64,000 nt of DNA from Desulfovibrio sp. Huiquan2017. Its GTDB lineage: Bacteria; Desulfobacterota; Desulfovibrionia; Desulfovibrionales; Desulfovibrionaceae. How positions within the stretch are numbered: the stretch's first letter is position 1; every line of letters begins with the position of its first letter. Positions 1 through 8,372 of the stretch are shown here, piece by piece. The notes beneath the pieces are model-generated. The model saw nothing but the letters and a program-made list of their open reading frames with translations, did not search any database and was not told the DNA's origin. Made by a program: the position numbers and the translations under genes. The stretch spans positions 62,001 to 126,000 of the forward strand of contig NZ_JAFMPN010000005.1 of assembly GCF_017351175.1 (NCBI RefSeq), read 5' to 3'.

Positions 1-100
1 ATCAAAACGAACGCTCTTCGTACGTAATTATTCTGTAAACTAAACACGAGATTTGTATGATCCCACGAATCCAAAGGCTGACAATGGTTTCCGGCGATTG

Positions 101-176
101 TTTTTTGGAAAATATCACCACCATTTTGCGCTGTTTTTTTGGAAAATATCACCATCTTTTTTGGGGAATATCACCA
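101..176 (+). repeat. Three iteron-like direct repeats, putative plasmid origin
   Basis: Three 20-bp direct repeats of the form TTTTTTGGRRAATATCACCA lie at 101-120, 135-154 and 157-176. The last two are 22 bp apart, about two helical turns. A T/A-rich stretch (about 190-240) follows, then the rep gene. Iterons beside a winged-helix Rep gene are the usual layout of a theta-type plasmid origin. That this is an origin is inferred; more iterons may lie left of the window. Confidence 0.7.
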
Positions 177-289
177 CTGCGCCAAAAAGTGATATAAAAA
201 TATAAATATAATCCTTGACTCTTGGATAGTTACCGAGATATTTGTTTAGTTATGTAGGCGACAAGGTCAATCAAAAAGGAAATTCTAAG

Positions 290-1579
290 ATGGTTAAAGA
301 CAAGCTGAACAGGGTCGCACCGGTGATCAAGCAGCTCCGAGAACTGTCAGACCGACCCCAAAGCCCGGTTGCCTCCGGCGACATCACGCACTTGCGGTAT
401 GAAACGACCCGAATGACGTACGAGGTGTCGAGTACAAGTCCACTCCCCAGGCAGTGTGACGTCAAAATCTACTATTACTGCCTCGGTGTCAGGCAGCAGC
501 AAGAGTATGACGGAGGCGACAGAAACCGTGTAGCCATTTCTATCCTCGATATTTTGAAGGGATGCGGCATGTCTAAGTCACGGCAGAACTACGACAACGT
601 TGTCGAAGCGTTGCGGCGATACAACGATTTGCGAATGCGCCTCAAGTACAAAGACGCTTCCGGGATCGCAGAGAACTGGTTCGGCTTGTTTGACGCAAGG
701 ATCCGCAACCGAAACGTGGAGTTGATATTTTCCGATTTCTACCTCGAGGCGCTTGAGGCCGATGACGCAAACACCCACTTTCTGGCCCTTGAGCACATTG
801 CAGGGCTGACCGGCCTGGCAATCCAGATTTATTCGATGATGCAGACGCACCTGTTCAGCGCGACAGATAAGGTTCGGCCCTACAAGGAAAAGGCAAGGCT
901 GATCACGCGCAAGCTGTTCGGCGAAGATCGCGGACGTGAAATCCCTGTCAGCTCTGCTCTGACGCACTACGTCAAGCCGGCGCTCGAGCGTATCGAGAGG
1001 GAAACTGGCTGGAGAATAAGCGTCAAGAAAGACGGACGCGGCGAGGATTGCGTGTGGACATTCTCGACGGCCGAAGTTCCGAACTCTTTCCGCGTTGCCG
1101 GTCTTACAATGGAAGAAGAAGCCAAGCTCCGCGACAACGATGAACAGGTCGCCGAGACAACCGCTACGCAAGCGGCAGCGGCGTCCACGGAACTTCCCGA
1201 CGCCGTGATCAGGGCAATCCCTGAAAAGTACCGTGCAGACAAAAAGCTCCGCGAGGTTCTAAACGAACTGCTCACAAAGACAGTAGAACGAAACGTCGTC
1301 GTCTTGTGCGAGTCGGTAAACACGAGGAAGGTCAAGAATTTTGCAGCTGTCATAATGGGGATGCACAATGCCAGCACACTCCTGGAACAGGCAAAAAAGG
1401 TCGGTGCGAACAAGAGCCTCAAGACGTTCGACGAGACACTCGTTAAGCGCCTTGATGCCGCAGCGTACGTGATGGATTGCGGCGAGGACTTCTTCGCAGA
1501 GACGTGCAAGGCAAGAGGGGTAACGCCGGAGCAGGTAAGGGAATACGTCGCCAAAAAACAGGCTAACGACGAAGCGTAG
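290..1579 (+). CDS. Plasmid-type replication initiator protein (Rep, winged-helix)
   Basis: Predicted replication initiator that would bind the upstream iterons and open the origin. The first 250 residues have the look of the two winged-helix domains of the Rep_3/RepB type, with a basic patch and long amphipathic helices (for example YNDLRMRLKYKD and ALTHYVKPALERIERETGW). The C-terminal 170 residues are charged and helical and less conserved. The ATG at 290 is chosen over the in-frame TTG at 242 because AAGGA lies 9 bases before it; this gives 429 residues. Its place directly after iterons supports the role. The family call rests on general pattern and context, not on a search. Confidence 0.72.
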   Translation: MVKDKLNRVAPVIKQLRELSDRPQSPVASGDITHLRYETTRMTYEVSSTSPLPRQCDVKIYYYCLGVRQQQEYDGGDRNRVAISILDILKGCGMSKSRQNYDNVVEALRRYNDLRMRLKYKDASGIAENWFGLFDARIRNRNVELIFSDFYLEALEADDANTHFLALEHIAGLTGLAIQIYSMMQTHLFSATDKVRPYKEKARLITRKLFGEDRGREIPVSSALTHYVKPALERIERETGWRISVKKDGRGEDCVWTFSTAEVPNSFRVAGLTMEEEAKLRDNDEQVAETTATQAAAASTELPDAVIRAIPEKYRADKKLREVLNELLTKTVERNVVVLCESVNTRKVKNFAAVIMGMHNASTLLEQAKKVGANKSLKTFDETLVKRLDAAAYVMDCGEDFFAETCKARGVTPEQVREYVAKKQANDEA

Positions 1580-1588
1580 CACACAAGA

Positions 1589-1612
1589 AAGCCCCCGCCA
1601 GGGGGATTCTTC
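1589..1612. terminator. Hairpin between convergent rep and acidic membrane protein genes
   Basis: CCCCC (1592-1596), loop GCCA, GGGGG (1601-1605), followed by a T-rich tract. It sits between the rep stop and the 3' end of the minus-strand gene, so it may serve as a shared terminator. Confidence 0.5.
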
Positions 1613-1644
1613 TTTCTTCATTTTCATTCATTTTTCATCAGCCA

Positions 1645-2103
1645 TCAATCGTCCCACATCCCGCACCCGATGCCGATTCCGTCATCATCAAACGACAAGC
1701 ACCCGCACCCACAAATATCGTCATCAATCCCAATCGACGAACACCCGCAGAAGTCGTCGTCAATAGACGAACTCGGCCAGTCGTCATCGCCGAACGCCGA
1801 GGGCGAGGACGACATAAAATCGTAATCGGACAACAAAAAATCGGACGAAGAGTCGTAGTGAATATTACAGGGGAGATGGCTGTAAATCGGAGAATAGTAA
1901 ACGTCGTCATTATTCAGCAAATCCGCGTCATCATCGCAGAACATATCATCCGTCGATGTGATCCCGATCCCATCATCGCCGAACATCGACTGCCACCCTT
2001 CCCCATCGTCTTCACCGGCCGACCAGTTCGTCGTCCCGCCGCCGTTCCGTACAAGAGCACCGAACAGCACTGCGGCCCCAAGAATCATGATCACGATTTC
2101 CAT
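1645..2103 (-). CDS. Short membrane-anchored Asp/Ser/Gly/Cys-rich acidic protein, unknown
   Basis: A 152-residue protein of unknown function. It begins with one hydrophobic segment (about residues 1-18). The rest is low-complexity and strongly acidic, with runs such as DDD and SSS and imperfect repeats of the type S-x-DDD-x-CGC or DDDGIGI near the C-terminus. The start is set at the internal ATG because GGGGAAG precedes it closely. Acidic Ser/Asp/Gly tails can bind metal or act as surface or cytoplasmic tails; the clustered Cys residues would fit metal binding, but this is speculation. It converges on rep. I recognise no family. Confidence 0.5.
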   Translation of the reverse strand: MEIVIMILGAAVLFGALVRNGGGTTNWSAGEDDGEGWQSMFGDDGIGITSTDDMFCDDDADLLNNDDVYYSPIYSHLPCNIHYDSSSDFLLSDYDFMSSSPSAFGDDDWPSSSIDDDFCGCSSIGIDDDICGCGCLSFDDDGIGIGCGMWDD

Positions 2104-2303
2104 TTGCTTCCCCTTTTTTCTTTTGCCTGTCCATTCACACAATCGCTCGATTTAGCACCGGAGCCCAGAGATTTTTCATTTCCACATGCTATAACCAGTC
2201 CTTTTTATTCTTTTTTCATCTTTTAGTGGCGTGGCGACCGGACCGTTTTTCTCGGGGATGGTGGAGGCTTTTTTGCGGGAATCTAGGTGGAGACAACGAA
2301 TAC

Positions 2304-2894
2304 GTGAGTATGATGTACGATAAAAAATACCGATCGGCAGAGGATGCGCTGCGGTGGTTGATCGCGGCGCGGGATACGGCTGGTACAGTCGGATCCGTAA
2401 CTGGAAGAGGTGTAGTTGACGGAGAACTCGGGCTTACGCCTGATGGCGACGTGTTCGGGCCGTCGGCAGAAGACCGGATCCACACGCGGCGCGACTTGGA
2501 AATGATCATGGACGACGGGATGGACGGGATGGACCGGATGATGCACAAGATACTCGACGTGTATCTTGATTGCGAGTGCGTCCGGACCTACCCGGAGGAC
2601 GATAACGGCGAACGGCGGCCGGGGGCGGTCGACTATGTGGTGTACTGGCGGCGGTGTTCACGGCAATACGCGAACAGACTGATCACGCAGATGCTCGATG
2701 GCGTTGAAGACAATCTCTGGCGGTACGATATGCTCCGCGAATGCCCGTATCCTGTTCGCGGCGATGTACAGATGCCGGACGTAGACGAGGGCGGCGGCGT
2801 TCGGGCAGTGCGCCAGGTCGTCACGGAAGAATATCTCGAAGCGGTCGCCGACTATTACTCCGCGAGGAGCTGGAAGCGGCTGAATCCGGGATAA
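2304..2894 (+). CDS. Hypothetical protein, unknown
   Basis: Unrecognised soluble protein of about 196 residues, Asp/Met/Arg-rich, with several Cys (a DCEC pair near the middle, others near YWRRCSRQ and LRECPYP). The open frame extends back to a GTG at 2226, but the upstream residues look unnatural. A GTG at 2304 or ATG at 2310, 12-18 bases after GGTGGAG, seems a better start; the exact start is uncertain. Coding character is like other plasmid- and phage-borne small genes. The next gene begins 136 bases later after an A/T-rich leader. Confidence 0.45.
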   Translation: MSMMYDKKYRSAEDALRWLIAARDTAGTVGSVTGRGVVDGELGLTPDGDVFGPSAEDRIHTRRDLEMIMDDGMDGMDRMMHKILDVYLDCECVRTYPEDDNGERRPGAVDYVVYWRRCSRQYANRLITQMLDGVEDNLWRYDMLRECPYPVRGDVQMPDVDEGGGVRAVRQVVTEEYLEAVADYYSARSWKRLNPG

Positions 2895-3030
2895 TCTCCC
2901 AATATTGACTTTTAAAAACAAATCCAGTTTACTGTTTATATATGATTAATGGGTATTAATTATCACGAACAGAACGTTATTGATCCTAGTCTCTAACAAA
3001 TACTAAGTGTTCAAAAAAAGAGGAGCTCCC

Positions 3031-3318
3031 ATGAAAAAAGTGATTCTTGTATGTGCAATGATGGTGATGATGTCTTCACTGGCTTTTGCTGGTCAGGCTC
3101 AAACCGGTGATATTACGATCGATAGCAACGTCGGCGAGATCAACACCATGGCAACCGGTGACGACTCTTCAGCCACAGCGAACATACACTCGGTCGAAGT
3201 TACTAACGGCAAGACCGGCGACATTACGATCAAAGGCAAGGCCAAAAACGTCACTACAAGTGCAACCAAGGGCGGTATCGCCACAACTAACATCGGCAGT
3301 GTCAAGGTAGGCGACTAA
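3031..3318 (+). CDS. Exported two-repeat protein, candidate amyloid/fibre subunit
   Basis: A 95-residue exported protein. Residues 1-20 are a classic signal peptide ending SLAFA. The mature part is two tandem repeats of about 35 residues, each starting TGDITI and ending NIHSV or NIGSV, with alternating polar, Gly, Thr, Ala and Asn residues. The second repeat ends at the C-terminus with VKVGD. Short secreted Gly/Asn/Thr repeat proteins beside a CsgG-like gene are typical of functional amyloid subunits such as CsgA, but the repeat is not the curli Gln/Asn repeat. The fibre role is inferred. First gene of the operon; GAGGAG precedes the ATG. The stop overlaps the next start (TAATG). Confidence 0.72.
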   Translation: MKKVILVCAMMVMMSSLAFAGQAQTGDITIDSNVGEINTMATGDDSSATANIHSVEVTNGKTGDITIKGKAKNVTTSATKGGIATTNIGSVKVGD

Positions 3319-3623
3319 TGATATTTCGCTTTGTGAAACATATCTTGCGAGCAGCGCTCCTTGGAGCGCTGCTTTCTTGTGCATGTTTTGCGGGCGACTT
3401 TTCCGACGGAATAGATAGCGGGGACGGCTTTCAGTTTGGGAACGACCTCAAAGGCAAGCCAAATACTAGTTTTCACAAGGCCAAGGCCAGAAGCAGGATG
3501 AAAGCCGGAGAGGCGATCACTGGCGATGAAGGCGATGTGAACTATGGTAGTGTGGTTGACAGTGAAGTCCATGGTGATGTCACGATAATAATCGAAGAGG
3601 GTGACACCACCATCATTAAATAA
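3318..3623 (+). CDS. Small exported protein with degenerate GDVTI repeat, candidate minor subunit
   Basis: A 101-residue exported protein with a signal peptide (about residues 1-25, cleavage near CACFAG). The mature chain is charged in the middle (KAKARSRMKAGE) and ends with GSVVDSEVHGDVTIIIEEG, which resembles one arm of the repeat in the preceding gene. It could be a nucleator or minor fibre subunit, as CsgB or HfaA are in known systems; this is inferred from position and the shared GSV/GDVTI signature. Its start overlaps the upstream stop by one base, so the two are probably translationally coupled. Confidence 0.65.
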   Translation: MIFRFVKHILRAALLGALLSCACFAGDFSDGIDSGDGFQFGNDLKGKPNTSFHKAKARSRMKAGEAITGDEGDVNYGSVVDSEVHGDVTIIIEEGDTTIIK

Positions 3624-3633
3624 AGGTTGCTCA

Positions 3634-5160
3634 ATGCGCTCATTCGGCATTCTTCTGGTTTTGGTTGCGTTGCTATCTGTTGGGGGGTGCAACAACAAGG
3701 TTGTTCAGGTTGATTTACCCAAGGAACCGCCGCAGGCACAGGTGTCGGATTACGGTGGTGCGCTGGTCAAGCTGGGGCGGTTGACCAAGCTACTGCGCAC
3801 CCAGCCGGTTAAGGTACAGACTGTAGGCGTCGTAGACGATACAGGTGTTTCGCAAGCTACCGGTGGCGAAATCCCCTTTGACGTCACTGAAATGATCAAA
3901 AGTGCGGTCAATCGTATTGGCGGGAAGGTCACCTTTGTGCCGTACGATCCTGTTTTTCTCAAAAATCAGGCTGCTCTCAAATTTACCTCGCTTCGCAACA
4001 AGACCCGACCGGATGTTGTCCTGCATGGCGGCATCACGGAATACGATCGTGCTTTGGAGGTCGTGAACGACAGCGCCGATTTTGGCGGAGATTTTGGTGC
4101 GGGGAAAAATTCCCTTGGGATTGATGCCGGAAAAAGCTCTGCTTCATCCACGTCGCGAATCACTCTGGACATCAACATGATGGATTTCGAGACTATGGCG
4201 ATGGTTCCGCAAGTCCAGGCAGTCAATTCAATCCGAGTCTACAAGGGAATGAATGAAGCTGAACTGGGATTTTCCATAATGGGCGCATCATTTGGCCTGT
4301 CTGGATCCGTCAAAAAAATCCAGGGGCATCACGCAGCAATCAGAACACTCATTGATTTGAGTGTCCTGGAGGTGATCGGCAAGTATTTGAACATCCCCTA
4401 CTGGAAATGCATTGGCCCCGACATCCCGGCGGACCAGCTGGTCCTGGAACGCATCAAAGAAGAGTACAGCCAGGCGAGCGGACAACGCAAAATCCTGATG
4501 ATCCAAAAGCTGTTGAGTGTATATGGTATCAACCTTTCGCTGACAGGCAAGCTCGACAACAATACCGTCAACGCCCTGTATAGCTATAAGGATGCGTATG
4601 GTGTTAAGAGTGATACCCTGAATGCCGATTTCTACGAAAGACTTTTTCTCGACATGCCGGTCTTCACCCGATCCAAGATCAAGCAGCAGATGGCATCTGC
4701 AAAACAGGTCAGCATCGCCAATCACCCCCAGATCGCATCTGCGCCCTCCCTCCAGATTCAAGTGCAGGCCATGAAAAAGCGATATCGAAAGGGTGAGGCG
4801 GTCCAGATACAGTTCGACGGTAATCAGGATTTTTACGGTAAACTGTTTTATGTAATGGCGGATGGTGGTGTAGCACAACTCCTACCCAATGCTCTGCGAA
4901 ACGAGAGCCGTTTTCAAGGGGGGAAAAAGTACACCGTTCCCAACAATGATGACAATTTCGCTTTGAACGTCACCCCCCCACTGGGAACGGAGAAAATCAT
5001 CCTTTTTGCCAGCCCGGAGCCTCTGCCGAACCTTCCCATGAAGGCAACCCCAGACGGCTTGGGGTATTTTGAAATGCCTTTGGCGGAGATTGCCAAAGAG
5101 CTGCATGCGAAATCTTCCCAGTTGACGATATCGACATGGACCATTGAAACCCTTCCCTAA
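3634..5160 (+). CDS. CsgG/HfaB-like outer-membrane lipoprotein with PG-binding and DUF4384-like domains
   Basis: A 508-residue lipoprotein, with signal peptide and lipobox LSVGGC (lipidated Cys19). Residues about 40-260 resemble the CsgG/HfaB family: GGITEYDR, then SRITLDINMMDFETM, and a C-terminal helical segment. CsgG-family proteins form the outer-membrane ring that exports amyloid subunits. Residues about 285-345 look like a peptidoglycan-binding-1 domain (IQKLLSVYG, TGKLDNNTVNAL), and about 370-470 like DUF4384 (FYGKLFYVMADGGVAQLLPN). Known CsgG is about 277 residues, so this is a long multidomain form. The ATG at 3634 has AAAGG eight bases upstream. It lies between the repeat proteins and an OmpA-like gene, which supports secretion and wall anchoring. 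Confidence 0.78.
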   Translation: MRSFGILLVLVALLSVGGCNNKVVQVDLPKEPPQAQVSDYGGALVKLGRLTKLLRTQPVKVQTVGVVDDTGVSQATGGEIPFDVTEMIKSAVNRIGGKVTFVPYDPVFLKNQAALKFTSLRNKTRPDVVLHGGITEYDRALEVVNDSADFGGDFGAGKNSLGIDAGKSSASSTSRITLDINMMDFETMAMVPQVQAVNSIRVYKGMNEAELGFSIMGASFGLSGSVKKIQGHHAAIRTLIDLSVLEVIGKYLNIPYWKCIGPDIPADQLVLERIKEEYSQASGQRKILMIQKLLSVYGINLSLTGKLDNNTVNALYSYKDAYGVKSDTLNADFYERLFLDMPVFTRSKIKQQMASAKQVSIANHPQIASAPSLQIQVQAMKKRYRKGEAVQIQFDGNQDFYGKLFYVMADGGVAQLLPNALRNESRFQGGKKYTVPNNDDNFALNVTPPLGTEKIILFASPEPLPNLPMKATPDGLGYFEMPLAEIAKELHAKSSQLTISTWTIETLP

Positions 5161-5183
5161 GCGAATACACTAAGGAACTTGAT

Positions 5184-5747
5184 ATGATAAATAGAATTCT
5201 CTCAGTCGTGGCTGTCATCCTTGCCGTCAGCTTTCCTGCCTGGTCTGAAGACTCCGTCAATTTCATGAACAAAATCCCCACCAGCGATGAACTTGTTGAA
5301 GCTCTGGCAGAACCCGAAATTGAGAAGACTCCCCGGATTCGCGGTATCCAGCTACGCAAGAAAGGGGCTACGGCGAGCGTTGCCCCTCAGGCTCCCCCAA
5401 AAACCGCACGGGTCATCCTTGACATAAAATTCGAGTACGACTCCTACCGCCTGACTGCCAAGGCCAAGAAAACGTTGGATTCTCTGGGAAAAGCCCTGAA
5501 TTCCGACAAGCTCCAGAACAATAACTTCATACTTGAAGGGCATACGGATGCCACCGGAAACGATGCATACAACATGCAACTTTCAAAACGCCGTGCCGAA
5601 GCTGCGTCCCAATATCTCCAAACTGTCTGCAACGTAAATGGCAGCCGCCTCGTCACCAAGGGCCTCGGTGAGAGACGCCCGCTGGACAAAGCTGACCCTG
5701 AATCCGGCTCAAACAGGCGGGTAGAGGTGGTAAATGTCGCTGAATAG
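5184..5747 (+). CDS. OmpA-family peptidoglycan-associated protein
   Basis: A 187-residue exported protein: signal peptide (about 1-21, ending PAWS), a Pro-rich linker, then an OmpA C-terminal domain (about 75-187). The domain shows the usual FEYDSYRL start, the LEGHTDATG motif, the NMQLSKRRAEAASQYL helix and the RRVEVV end. Such domains bind diaminopimelate in peptidoglycan non-covalently. No beta-barrel is present, so it is probably a periplasmic or lipid-free wall anchor. A good ribosome site (AAGGA) precedes the ATG. It probably tethers the adjacent CsgG-like exporter or fibre base to the wall; this role is inferred. Confidence 0.85.
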   Translation: MINRILSVVAVILAVSFPAWSEDSVNFMNKIPTSDELVEALAEPEIEKTPRIRGIQLRKKGATASVAPQAPPKTARVILDIKFEYDSYRLTAKAKKTLDSLGKALNSDKLQNNNFILEGHTDATGNDAYNMQLSKRRAEAASQYLQTVCNVNGSRLVTKGLGERRPLDKADPESGSNRRVEVVNVAE

Positions 5748-7275
5748 GAACCCCAAAGCGCCCAACCTGCTCTGTGCATGTGTAATTTGCATCATTGGTT
5801 TACTCACCTTTTCTGCAAACTCCCACGCTGCGCCAGAAGACTATATTGAACGATACACGCGGCGTACTGAGTATAAGACCCTTGAGATTGGAGACAAGTT
5901 GGTACCCCACCATATGGTTATTCCCAGCTTGCACTACGAGAACAAGTTTGGGGGAACTGTTCAGGACGATTTAAAGAACTACGACGAACGCGTAGAAGCA
6001 TACTCTAGATCCTTTGCCACCTATGCCCTCAACAATAACGTGAAGTCCGACGTGGACTTTTTGGCCAATGTCAAGACGACGCTCGACAGCGTTGGAGCTG
6101 CAACGGACGTCACTGAAAAAATGGTAAATACATTGGGTATTGTTGCCCGAGGGGCTGACCTTGCTACCCAATCAAAGATACTGAACACCCTGAAAGCTAC
6201 ATACCACTTTGAAATTGTAGGAGAAATAGGGGGGCACGCCGAAGTCGTAGGAGACCTTGTCGATATTGCGGACAAAGTCGTTTTGTTTGCCGACGTTATG
6301 CTGGAGGCCAAGAAGGCGTCGGATCGATCAAGAGATCAGGAGATCACACAGCTTGAAACCATCCAGCAACGGATGCTGGAATCCGGGGTCTCAGATACTG
6401 CAGCTTTGGACGGCATTGAGGCAGCCTTGAAAAAACTTCAAGAAGACAAAGGGTATGCTGATGCCGTCGTCAACGAATTGCAGGAGCGAAAGCATGAACT
6501 GGCAGGTGAAATCATGAAGTCAGGCGTGGATGTTAAAATTGGCGCCATGGCTTCAGCCAACATATCCGCTTACATAGTAGGGACAGCTTCCGTCTCGACC
6601 CTAGGGGCGGGTTTTCTTATTTCAGGAGCAGCTATGATTGCCAAGGACGGAATAAGTTCATGGGCCGCCGGAGGCCGCTTCAAGGAACTCGAAAAGCAGG
6701 CAAGCTGTTTGGCAAATCTTGACCAATACCTCAGGAAGTCCGATCCTACCTGGAGTGCTTCCCTCGATCAATACAAGCTGGCTCACGCGTACCTCAGCAT
6801 CCAACTTGAGATGGCACAGATACATGAAAACGAAATGGGAAAAATTGAAAAATGGACAGGAAGCTTCGACCCGTCAGTGATTGCTTTGCTGGAGCAGGAC
6901 CTGTCATTTCTGGCAACTATGATTGCAAGCCTGGAAAGCTCTCTTCCCGTGGAGGGACTGATCGCCCTTCCAGAGGCCTCCCTTCCCGAGAACTACCAAC
7001 CAACCGATCCTTCGATAGGGAATTCTGGGCTTTACTCCTCTAGCAGTTCTCCAAATCTCGGAGACATCACTATCGATTCCAAAGTCGACGACGTGACCGT
7101 CATCAACAAAACCCGGGCTGACCTTGAGGTGAATATCCATTCCATTGAAGCACATGGCAATGCGAAGTCAGGCGATATAACCCTTAAAGGCCGTGGCAAC
7201 AATATCACCGTCATCAAGAAGTCTCGTCAGAGTGAAGCAGAAGTCAATGTAGGATCTGTAGTAGTGGGTGACTAG
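5734..7275 (+). CDS. Large exported helical protein with C-terminal fibre-type repeats
   Basis: A 513-residue protein with a signal peptide (about 1-32, ending NSHAAP). The body is mostly helical and coiled-coil-like, with a Gly/Ala hydrophobic segment near residues 275-310 (ASVSTLGAGFLISGAAMIA) that could insert into a membrane. The last 70 residues carry the same two repeats as the protein at 3031: LGDITIDS...VNIHSIEA, then SGDITLKG...VNVGSVVVGD. This suggests it co-assembles with, or caps, the same fibre. The helical body recalls pore-forming or adhesin stalk proteins, but I recognise no family. It overlaps the OmpA-like gene by 14 bases; GAGGTGG lies before its ATG. Confidence 0.72.
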   Translation: MSLNRNPKAPNLLCACVICIIGLLTFSANSHAAPEDYIERYTRRTEYKTLEIGDKLVPHHMVIPSLHYENKFGGTVQDDLKNYDERVEAYSRSFATYALNNNVKSDVDFLANVKTTLDSVGAATDVTEKMVNTLGIVARGADLATQSKILNTLKATYHFEIVGEIGGHAEVVGDLVDIADKVVLFADVMLEAKKASDRSRDQEITQLETIQQRMLESGVSDTAALDGIEAALKKLQEDKGYADAVVNELQERKHELAGEIMKSGVDVKIGAMASANISAYIVGTASVSTLGAGFLISGAAMIAKDGISSWAAGGRFKELEKQASCLANLDQYLRKSDPTWSASLDQYKLAHAYLSIQLEMAQIHENEMGKIEKWTGSFDPSVIALLEQDLSFLATMIASLESSLPVEGLIALPEASLPENYQPTDPSIGNSGLYSSSSSPNLGDITIDSKVDDVTVINKTRADLEVNIHSIEAHGNAKSGDITLKGRGNNITVIKKSRQSEAEVNVGSVVVGD

Positions 7276-7309
7276 CTTGACGTTCTTCAAGCAGATCAGG
7301 GGCGGGCTT

Positions 7310-7804
7310 ATGCAGGCTTTCTGTTTCTGGCTGGTTGCGTCAGCCGTTCTGCTTCTTCCAAGTCCTTCTATCGCAGAGTCAATTCTGGATATTCTTCCCG
7401 GCATGCCTATGCCTGCGCTGAATGAACTGCGCAGCGCAACATGCGTAGAGATCAGGACCTATTCCGCAGACAAGTTCCCGCAGGTGCCAGGGCCGGAAAC
7501 CACAGTGACCGTGTTTCGCTGCGCAGAAAGGCAGTTAGCCTTGTTTCAATTCATCAACTTGAACGTCTATGCGGTTGCCTCCAAAGACAGAAATGGCATG
7601 ATAGAGTCGTGCGTCGATGAGGACTCCCTAGGACTTTGCACACGCTTGGTCCAGGAAGATGAGGAGTTTGAGGTCGATTTCGCTGCGTACGACGTTTCTA
7701 CACAGCCTTTTGAAGCGTATGACATCAATATTCTCAAGACACCTCAGCCGGAAGGCATGACCATACACAAGGCGCCAACGGATTTCTCGGGAGAGCCGCA
7801 ATGA
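7310..7804 (+). CDS. Exported hypothetical protein of the repeat-protein operon
   Basis: A 164-residue exported protein with a signal peptide (about 1-22, ending SIAES). The mature part contains five Cys (ATCVEI, FRCAER, ESCVDE, LGLCTR and one near the signal), so disulfides are likely. No family recognised. The ATG at 7310 is preferred to the GTG at 7268 because AGGGGCGG lies six bases before it and the signal peptide then starts normally. It overlaps the next gene by four bases (ATGA), which indicates coupling. It may be a periplasmic chaperone or accessory factor, comparable in position to CsgE/CsgF or HfaD; this is inferred from context only. Confidence 0.6.
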   Translation: MQAFCFWLVASAVLLLPSPSIAESILDILPGMPMPALNELRSATCVEIRTYSADKFPQVPGPETTVTVFRCAERQLALFQFINLNVYAVASKDRNGMIESCVDEDSLGLCTRLVQEDEEFEVDFAAYDVSTQPFEAYDINILKTPQPEGMTIHKAPTDFSGEPQ

Positions 7805-8094
7805 GGATCGTTTCCCTGACGCTTTTCACGCTCCTTCTTTCATCATCCATGGGACTCTGCGCCAGTATCAATAATTCCGATTTTGCCGAAAATGATGAGA
7901 CCGCGGCGGTCGAGAACTCCGGTGTATTGGCCCAAGACAGAGCTCCAGAAATGCATAAGATATCAAAAGAAGCATTCATCGCCAAAAAACATGGGCGGGA
8001 CGTTATCATCAAACAGACATCCACGAATGTTTTTCAGCATTCCGGTGGGAGAGGCGGCGACGCCCAGAATAACATCGGAAAGATGAAACGCTAA
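7801..8094 (+). CDS. Small exported protein with one C-terminal repeat arm
   Basis: A 97-residue exported protein with a signal peptide (about 1-21). Its C-terminal 35 residues (RDVIIKQTSTNV, then GGDAQNNIGKM) follow the same layout as the GDITIKGKAKNV...NIGSV repeat of the first gene in the operon, so it is the fourth repeat-bearing secreted product. It is the last gene before a long intergenic hairpin. The link to the fibre is inferred from this resemblance. Confidence 0.6.
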   Translation: MRIVSLTLFTLLLSSSMGLCASINNSDFAENDETAAVENSGVLAQDRAPEMHKISKEAFIAKKHGRDVIIKQTSTNVFQHSGGRGGDAQNNIGKMKR

Positions 8095-8372
8095 CGCTTG
8101 ATTTTGTCAGCCTAAACACGGGAAATTGTTTTCCCGGAGCGGAATCATTATTTCGGAATGCGAAGCCGAATTCGAGAATGCGGCATTTTCCCTGACACAA
8201 ATAAAATCACGACCGAGTTCAACCGAACTATTCCTATAACCGACCTACTGACGGTGCCGTGCGTAAGCCAGTGTTGCCAGCCTTGCACACTTCAGGACTC
8301 TGGCTGGAGCCGCTCGTCCTTACGGGGTGCACTGTCGTGCTCCCCGTAAGGACGAGCTTGTCTCGCAGAGCG
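8095..8372. other. Intergenic gap between convergent operons
   Basis: A 278-bp gap between the repeat-protein operon and the caspase-like gene. It holds one long hairpin at 8312-8357 and otherwise no convincing gene on either strand. Confidence 0.6.
8312..8357. terminator. 16-bp-stem hairpin, probable bidirectional terminator
   Basis: A perfect inverted repeat: 8312-8327 (GCTCGTCCTTACGGGG) pairs with 8342-8357 around a 14-base loop. It lies between two convergent genes. There is no long T run, so termination may be factor-assisted. Confidence 0.6.
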
